Assembly (NCBI GenBank): GCA_030043215.1
Contig: JASHYG010000339.1
Location: forward strand, 1-5,036
Direction: 5' to 3'
DNA from: Gammaproteobacteria bacterium
GTDB taxonomy: Bacteria; Pseudomonadota; Gammaproteobacteria; Steroidobacterales; Steroidobacteraceae
DNA: 5,036 nucleotides
In this document: positions 3,185-5,036 of the stretch, piece by piece
How positions within the stretch are numbered: position 1 is the stretch's first letter
Layout of the letters: every line of letters starts with the position of its first letter
Notes under the pieces: model-generated
What the model was told of the DNA's origin: nothing
The model's database searches: none
The model's input: only the letters and a program-made list of their open reading frames with translations
Translations under genes and position numbers: made by a program

Positions 3185-5036
3185 TCAGCTGCTCCCCGCT
3201 GCTCGGGATCGCCCCGGCCCCGTGAGTCCGATCACGGCCGGCATGGCGATGAGCACCAGCGGCAGCTGCACGAGCATGCCCGAGATGATGGCAATCGCGA
3301 GCGGCTGCAGCATTTGATCGCCCGAGCCGCTGATCGCCGCCCCGAGCGGGAGTAACGCGAGGATCATCGCGACCGTGCTCATCGTGATGGGCCGCAGTCG
3401 GTTGAGCGCTGCGCGCCGGAGCGCAACGTCCGGCGCCAGCGTGGTCGCGAGCGACTGATACTCCGAGGCGAAGAATATCGCCATCTCGGTTGCGATGCCG
3501 ACGATCATCACCATGCCCATCATCGCGGTGATGTTGAGCTCCGTGCCGGTGATCCACAGGCCGATGAAGACCGCGCCGCTCGAGAGGAGCGCGCTCGACA
3601 GGACGATGACCGGAATCCACGGCTCGTTGTAGAGGAACAGCAGCAGGATGAGCTCGGCCACGACCGCCGCGGCGAAGACCTTGACCATTCCCGCGAAGGC
3701 GATCTGCTGCTGCTCGTATTCTCCGCCGACAGCGTAGCCCACTCCGGGCGGAAGCGTCCCCGGCTGATCGAGCAGTCTCTTCACGGCAGTGAGCGTCGTG
3801 CCGAGGTCGTGCCCGCCGCCGATCTCGGCCGTCACGTCAACCACCTGCGCGAGGTTGTCTCGCGTGATCTGCGGCTGACCGCTCACGAAGTCGACCCGCG
3901 CGACGGCGCGCAGCGGAAACAGCCGGCCGGAGGGTGAGCGGACGAGCAGCTTGCCGAGATCGTCGCGATAGATCGTGCCAGCCGCGGAATCGAGCCGGAG
4001 CCTCACGCCCACGTCTTCCACCGCGCCCACATAGCGGGTCACGACGGCCCCGTAGAGATAACGCTCGATCTGGTCCTGCACGTCCTTGACGCTAGCGCCC
4101 TGCGCGGCGGCCGCGGCTGGGTCGACGTGCACTTCCAGCGCGTCTCCGGCCGGGATGACTCCACTGTCGACAGAATCCGGCACGATGCCCGGCACCTTCG
4201 AGATCGCCGCCGCGACCGTGCGCGCCGTCGGGACGAGCGCGTCGGGATCCTTCGCGGTCAACTGGATGACGACCGGCTCCGGCCGGCCGACCATGTCGCC
4301 GATCATGTCATCGAGGAGCTGATGCGGATCGAAGGTGATGCCCGGCACCTCGCTTGCTACCCGGTCGGCGATCCGATCCATCACCGTCCAAAGATCGGGG
4401 CGGCGCGAGGCCGCGACCAGGCGAATGAAGAAGTCTCCCTGATAGGCTTCCTTCAGATCGCCACCCAGTCCGGCGCCGGTGCGGCGGGAGTACGTGTAGA
4501 CGGCCGGATCGGCGTGGAGGAGGTCCTCGACCTGCTCGAGCTCGCGGTTGGATTCGGCGAGCGAGGTACCCGGGGCGGTTTGATAATCGAGCACGAATCC
4601 GCCCTCGTCCATCTTCGGCAGGAAGCCGGTCCCGACGTGCAAATAGGCGACGAGGCCCGCGGCGATCAGCGCGAGCACACTTGCAGCAATCACCCAAGGC
4701 CGCATGAAAGCCGCGCTCAGCAGGCGGCCGTGCCAGCGCGCGAGCCGGCTGCCGTGCGTCTCGGCGGGATCGCGCCAGAGCCCGAAGTCGACCGACGCGC
4801 GCACCAGCAACGGTACGATGAGCGCCGCGAGGATGAACGACACGATCAACGCGGAGGCCATGGTCACCGAGAGGAACTTGAAGAAGGCGCCAGTGATGCC
4901 GGAGAGGAACGCAAGCGGAATGAAGATGATGAGGGTGGCGAGGCTCGAGCCGAGAAGCGGCGAGAGGAACTCCCGCGCCGCCGGCAGCACCGCGGCGTTC
5001 GCCGCCTCGGCTGCCTCGGCTGCCTCGGCTGCGTCG
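3185..5036 (-). CDS. RND efflux permease, C-terminal ~60%, 5'-truncated at the right edge
   Basis: The frame is open to the right edge and ends at TGA 3187-3185, giving about 616 residues of a family usually 1000-1050 long. Numbering from codon 4990-4988: hydrophobic helices at ~15-37 (LIIFIPLAFLSGITGAFF) and ~41-64 complete the first membrane half. Helix ~98-117 leads to FLPKMDEGGFVLDYQTAPGTSL (123-144), the hallmark 'FLP-x-xDEG' start of the second periplasmic domain. After ~300 periplasmic residues come five further helices, including MVMIVGIATEMAIFF, and the protein ends after a final helix. RND pumps use the proton gradient to export drugs or metals with a periplasmic adaptor and outer-membrane channel. 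The 'MDEG' motif and the Glu in GIATEMAIFF (where CusA-type pumps have one) lean toward the heavy-metal (HME) branch, but the proton-relay helix TM4 is outside the window, so substrate class is unresolved. GTG 4990 is not the true start. Confidence 0.9.
   Translation of the reverse strand, partial: DAAEAAEAAEAANAAVLPAAREFLSPLLGSSLATLIIFIPLAFLSGITGAFFKFLSVTMASALIVSFILAALIVPLLVRASVDFGLWRDPAETHGSRLARWHGRLLSAAFMRPWVIAASVLALIAAGLVAYLHVGTGFLPKMDEGGFVLDYQTAPGTSLAESNRELEQVEDLLHADPAVYTYSRRTGAGLGGDLKEAYQGDFFIRLVAASRRPDLWTVMDRIADRVASEVPGITFDPHQLLDDMIGDMVGRPEPVVIQLTAKDPDALVPTARTVAAAISKVPGIVPDSVDSGVIPAGDALEVHVDPAAAAAQGASVKDVQDQIERYLYGAVVTRYVGAVEDVGVRLRLDSAAGTIYRDDLGKLLVRSPSGRLFPLRAVARVDFVSGQPQITRDNLAQVVDVTAEIGGGHDLGTTLTAVKRLLDQPGTLPPGVGYAVGGEYEQQQIAFAGMVKVFAAAVVAELILLLFLYNEPWIPVIVLSSALLSSGAVFIGLWITGTELNITAMMGMVMIVGIATEMAIFFASEYQSLATTLAPDVALRRAALNRLRPITMSTVAMILALLPLGAAISGSGDQMLQPLAIAIISGMLVQLPLVLIAMPAVIGLTGPGRSRAAGSS
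5001..5036 (-). repeat. In-frame 9-bp tandem repeat within the RND gene
   Basis: Four consecutive 9-bp units (plus strand GCYGCSTCG; 5001-5009, 5010-5018, 5019-5027, 5028-5036), the middle two identical and the outer two with one change each. Read in the RND frame they encode Asp/Glu-Ala-Ala repeated four times. The array reaches the window edge and may continue. Position corresponds to the cytoplasmic loop before the TM5 region of the transporter. Confidence 0.8.

Noticed and set aside
3096..3620. N-terminal extension of the GNAT frame to 3620 (359 residues)
   Set aside because: The added 175 residues are low-complexity Arg/His/Gly-rich sequence that overlaps the end of the RND gene in another frame. 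GNAT homology begins at the ATG at 3095.
4988..4990. GTG at 4990 as start of the RND gene
   Set aside because: The frame continues open to the window edge, and the protein from here begins in the middle of a conserved RND membrane domain.

Overview
The window is a GC-rich bacterial chromosomal segment with tightly packed genes. The protein families (thiol peroxidase-like protein, SAM methyltransferase, RND pump, GNAT enzyme) are common in Proteobacteria and related uncultured lineages. Nothing in the sequence fixes the taxon, so proteobacterial origin is only a guess. There is no rRNA, tRNA, CRISPR array, transposase or integrase.

Layout. On the plus strand, the left edge holds the C-terminal part of an AhpC/TSA-type peroxiredoxin (2-325), followed after 79 bp by a class I O-methyltransferase-like gene (405-1043) with a good ribosome binding site. 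The remaining three genes are on the minus strand, read right to left. They are the C-terminal ~616 residues of an RND efflux permease (3185 to the right edge), a RimJ/RimL-type GNAT acetyltransferase (2541-3095) and a 397-residue AAA+/STAND-like ATPase of the 'archaeal ATPase' type with a C-terminal winged helix (1163-2356). The methyltransferase and the ATPase are convergent.

The most notable structure is around the ATPase. It is bracketed by two direct copies of a 49-bp sequence (1093-1141 and 2530-2578, 46/49 identical, offset 1437 bp). The right copy forms the last 12 codons and stop codon of the GNAT gene, and the left copy lies 21 bp beyond the ATPase stop. This resembles a single-gene cassette inserted at the 3' end of the GNAT gene with duplication of the target or attachment sequence, although no recombinase is present. 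Between the ATPase start and the right repeat is a short, very AT-rich island with a plausible promoter overlapped by a perfect 9-bp inverted repeat. A family of related hairpins (TGCCG-N7-CGGCA type) occurs at both repeats and twice more in the ATPase upstream region. Together these suggest a self-contained, probably autoregulated ATPase unit that arrived independently of its neighbours. This is inference from repeat structure and needs comparison with other genomes.

The other genes show no obvious functional coupling. The RND fragment carries an in-frame 9-bp tandem repeat (Glu-Ala-Ala units) at the window edge.
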